15,424 bases of DNA, taken from NCBI GenBank assembly GCA_037190665.1, contig JBBCJT010000012.1, positions 1 through 15,424 on the forward strand. The letters run 5' to 3'. Made by a program: the position numbers and the translations under genes. The notes beneath the pieces were generated by a model that saw nothing but the letters and a program-made list of their open reading frames with translations, was not told where the DNA came from and did no database searches. Position 1 is the stretch's first letter, and every line of letters begins with the position of its first letter. Below are positions 13,356-15,424 of this stretch, piece after piece. The stretch is from JBBCJT01 sp037190665. GTDB taxonomy: Bacteria; Pseudomonadota; Alphaproteobacteria; Acetobacterales; Acetobacteraceae.

Positions 13356-15407
13356 ATGGCCTGGCGCGTAGGCGTGGATTCCGGCGGAACGTTCACCGAC
13401 GTCTGCCTGTTTGAGGACGGCAGCGGACAGGTCTCCGTGTGGAAAGTTCCTTCCACGCCCGATGATCCCTCGCGCGGCATCGCCGAAGGGGTCGAGGCCG
13501 GCATCGGCCGAGTGGGTGCGACGGCGGCGGACATCGAGTTCTTCGGCCACGGCACCACGGTCGCGACCAACGCGCTGATCCAGCATCGCGGCGCGCGCAC
13601 TGGGCTGATCACCACCGGGGGCTTCCGCGACCTGCTGGAGATTGCGCGCCAGAAACGACCGGACCTCTACGATCTGTTCGTAGACAAACCGCCGACCCTC
13701 GTCTCCCGCGACCTGCGCTTCGCGGTGCCGGAGCGCGTGCGCCACGACGGCAGCATCGAGACCGCGCTGGACGAGACCGCGGTGCGGGAGGCGGCGCGCG
13801 CGCTGAAGGCCGCGGGCGTGGCGGCGGTGGCGATCTGCTTCCTCTACGCCTTCGTCCGCCCCGAGCACGAGGCGCGTGCGACCGAGATCCTGCGCGAGGA
13901 ACTGCCCGAGGCGTTCGTGACCGCGAGCCACGGCGTCGCGCCCGAGTTCCGCGAGTACGAGCGGCTCTCCACGGCGGTGGTGAACGCCTATCTCGGCCCG
14001 GTGATGCGCGGCTACATCGCGCGGCTCGCGGACCGGCTGGCCAAGCTCGGCCTGACGGCGACGCCGCAGCTTACGCAGTCCAACGGCGGCGTGATCGGCT
14101 TCGATGCCGCCGCCGAACTGCCGGTGCGCACGGTGCTGTCCGGCCCGTCCACGGGCGTGGTGGGCGCGCAGGCTGTCGGCCGGCTCGCGGGGCTGGACGA
14201 CCTCATCACCTTCGACATGGGCGGCACCAGCACCGATGTCGCTCTGCTCAAGGGCGGCGAGTGCCGGCTGACCGGCGAGGCGATGGTGCACGGCTATCCG
14301 ATCAAGGCGCCGATGCTCGACATCCACACGGTCGGCGCGGGCGGCGGCTCCATCGCCTACGTGGACAGCGGCGGGTTGCTGAAGGTCGGCCCGCGCAGCG
14401 CCGGCGCCGATCCCGGCCCGGTCTGCTACGGCCGCGGCAACGAGGAACCCACCGTCACCGACGCCAACGTGCTGCTCGGCACGCTGCATCCCACGCATCT
14501 GCTGGGCGGACGGATGCCGATCCGGCGCGAACTGTCCGAGGCGGCGATCGCGAAGCTGGCCGACCGGCTGGGCATGGACACGATGGCGACCGCGCAGGGC
14601 ATCCTGTCCGTCGTCACCGCGAACATGGCCAAGGCGATCCGCGTGATCAGCGTGCAGCGCGGCCACGATCCGCGTGACTACACGCTGGTCGCCTTCGGCG
14701 GCGCCGGCCCGCTGCATGCCTCGCGGCTGGCGCAGGAGCTGGACATGAAGCGCGTGCTGGTGCCGCGCAATCCCGGCATCCTCTGCGCCATGGGGCTGCT
14801 GCTGACCGATCTGCGCGCCGACTTCGCCACCACCCGGCTGACCCGGCTGGGAGCGGCGGCGCTGCCGGTGATGCAGGAGGCATTCGAAGGACTCGCCGCG
14901 CGCGCCGAGCACTGGTTCGCCGCCGAGGACATCGCGCCGGAGGCCCGCCGCCTGCGCCGCACCGTGGACATGCGCTATCTCGGCCAGAACTACGAGCTGC
15001 CGATCGCGCTGCCCGACGGACCGGTCGGCAAGGCGACGCTCGATGCACTGGCCGAAGGCTTCGCCGAGGCCCATCGCCGCGAATACGGCTTCGTGGCGGA
15101 GGAGGAGGCGGTGGAGCTCGTCACCTACCGCGTGGAGGCGACCGGCCTGGTCCGCAAGGCGAGCTTCAAGCCCGAGAAGGAGCAGGGGCCGGATGCGTCG
15201 GCCGCGCAGGTCGGCACCCGTGCCGTCTGGCTGCCGGAGGCGGGCGGGCGGGTGACCGTGCCGGTTTACGACCGCGACAGGCTCCATGCCGGCAACCGCA
15301 TCGCCGGCCCCGCCATCGTCGAGCAGATGGACGCGACCACCGTGATCCTGCCCGGCCAGGCCGGCCGCGTGGAACCCTATCTGAACCTGATCCTGGAGGC
15401 GGCATGA
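13356..15407 (+). CDS. hyuA: Hydantoinase/oxoprolinase-type subunit A
   Basis: The 683-residue cytoplasmic enzyme subunit is full length for HyuA. The N-terminal hydantoinase/oxoprolinase domain (about 4-185) has the nucleotide-binding loop DSGGTFTD at 8-15 and HGTTVATNALI. The central hydantoinase A domain (about 205-495) has SNGGV, the second phosphate loop DMGGTSTDVAL at 287-297, GAGGGSIA and FGGAGPLH. Family members hydrolyse cyclic amides such as N-methylhydantoin, hydantoins or 5-oxoproline at the cost of ATP, together with a B subunit, and some relatives carboxylate acetone. The ATG at 13356 is fixed by GGGAGG upstream and by MAWRVGVDSGG being the usual N-terminus; the longer in-frame start at 13305 would cross the promoter. 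The stop overlaps the next ATG (ATGA). The exact substrate is open. Confidence 0.93.
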   Translation: MAWRVGVDSGGTFTDVCLFEDGSGQVSVWKVPSTPDDPSRGIAEGVEAGIGRVGATAADIEFFGHGTTVATNALIQHRGARTGLITTGGFRDLLEIARQKRPDLYDLFVDKPPTLVSRDLRFAVPERVRHDGSIETALDETAVREAARALKAAGVAAVAICFLYAFVRPEHEARATEILREELPEAFVTASHGVAPEFREYERLSTAVVNAYLGPVMRGYIARLADRLAKLGLTATPQLTQSNGGVIGFDAAAELPVRTVLSGPSTGVVGAQAVGRLAGLDDLITFDMGGTSTDVALLKGGECRLTGEAMVHGYPIKAPMLDIHTVGAGGGSIAYVDSGGLLKVGPRSAGADPGPVCYGRGNEEPTVTDANVLLGTLHPTHLLGGRMPIRRELSEAAIAKLADRLGMDTMATAQGILSVVTANMAKAIRVISVQRGHDPRDYTLVAFGGAGPLHASRLAQELDMKRVLVPRNPGILCAMGLLLTDLRADFATTRLTRLGAAALPVMQEAFEGLAARAEHWFAAEDIAPEARRLRRTVDMRYLGQNYELPIALPDGPVGKATLDALAEGFAEAHRREYGFVAEEEAVELVTYRVEATGLVRKASFKPEKEQGPDASAAQVGTRAVWLPEAGGRVTVPVYDRDRLHAGNRIAGPAIVEQMDATTVILPGQAGRVEPYLNLILEAA

Positions 15408-15424
15408 GCGCGGCAGTGGAACAG
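15404..15424 (+). CDS. hyuB: Start of hydantoinase subunit B (runs off window)
   Basis: An ATG at 15404 overlaps the hyuA stop and opens a frame of seven codons (MSAAVEQ) to the window end. GGAGG at 15395-15399, four bases before it, is a good ribosome site. The identity rests on position, because hyuB almost always follows hyuA with a short overlap. The seven residues alone carry no family signal. Confidence 0.6.

Noticed and set aside
12900..15287. Minus-strand open frame of 795 codons opposite hyuA
   Set aside because: It is antisense to a full-length HyuA with intact motifs and has no recognisable domain.

Overview
The window is very GC-rich (estimated about 70 percent by eye), densely packed, with short intergenic gaps, frequent ATGA/TGATG stop-start overlaps and long open antisense frames. 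The proteins look alphaproteobacterial: a type II haloacid dehalogenase, a CHASE3 hybrid kinase, an HAD-UbiA fusion, a polyamine-type ABC transporter and a HyuA/HyuB pair. A Rhodospirillales/Acetobacteraceae-like chromosome is the best guess, inferred from composition and gene style only. No tRNA, rRNA, CRISPR, insertion sequence or phage gene was seen.

Region 1 (1-1094): the last codons of an unidentified gene converge on a haloacid dehalogenase gene. Between them is a 311-base spacer with two inverted copies of a GC-rich hairpin repeat.

Region 2 (1169-4868): three envelope genes. They are a four-helix EamA/SMR-type membrane protein, a GT-C (PMT/ArnT-like) glycosyltransferase on the opposite strand, and a divergent gene for a HAD phosphatase domain fused to a UbiA domain with decaprenyl-phosphate phosphoribosyltransferase (DPPR synthase) hallmarks. 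Together they suggest making, flipping and using a polyprenyl-phosphate-linked pentose, although no epimerase genes (DprE1/DprE2) lie in the window.

Region 3 (4922-7733): an 823-residue hybrid histidine kinase (CHASE3, PAS, HisKA, HATPase, two receivers) followed by a small exported protein of unknown function.

Region 4 (13288 down to 7756, minus strand): a probable seven-gene operon. In transcription order it encodes a DUF2332 protein, a permease, an ATPase, a Tat-exported binding protein, a second permease, a VOC/glyoxalase-fold protein and an EmrE-type SMR exporter. Most junctions overlap or are under 40 bases.

Region 5 (13356-15424): hyuA and the first seven codons of hyuB, divergent from region 4 across a 67-base spacer. 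The arrangement suggests an importer for a nitrogenous or cyclic-amide compound paired with an ATP-dependent hydantoinase/oxoprolinase-type hydrolase; the substrate cannot be read from the sequence.
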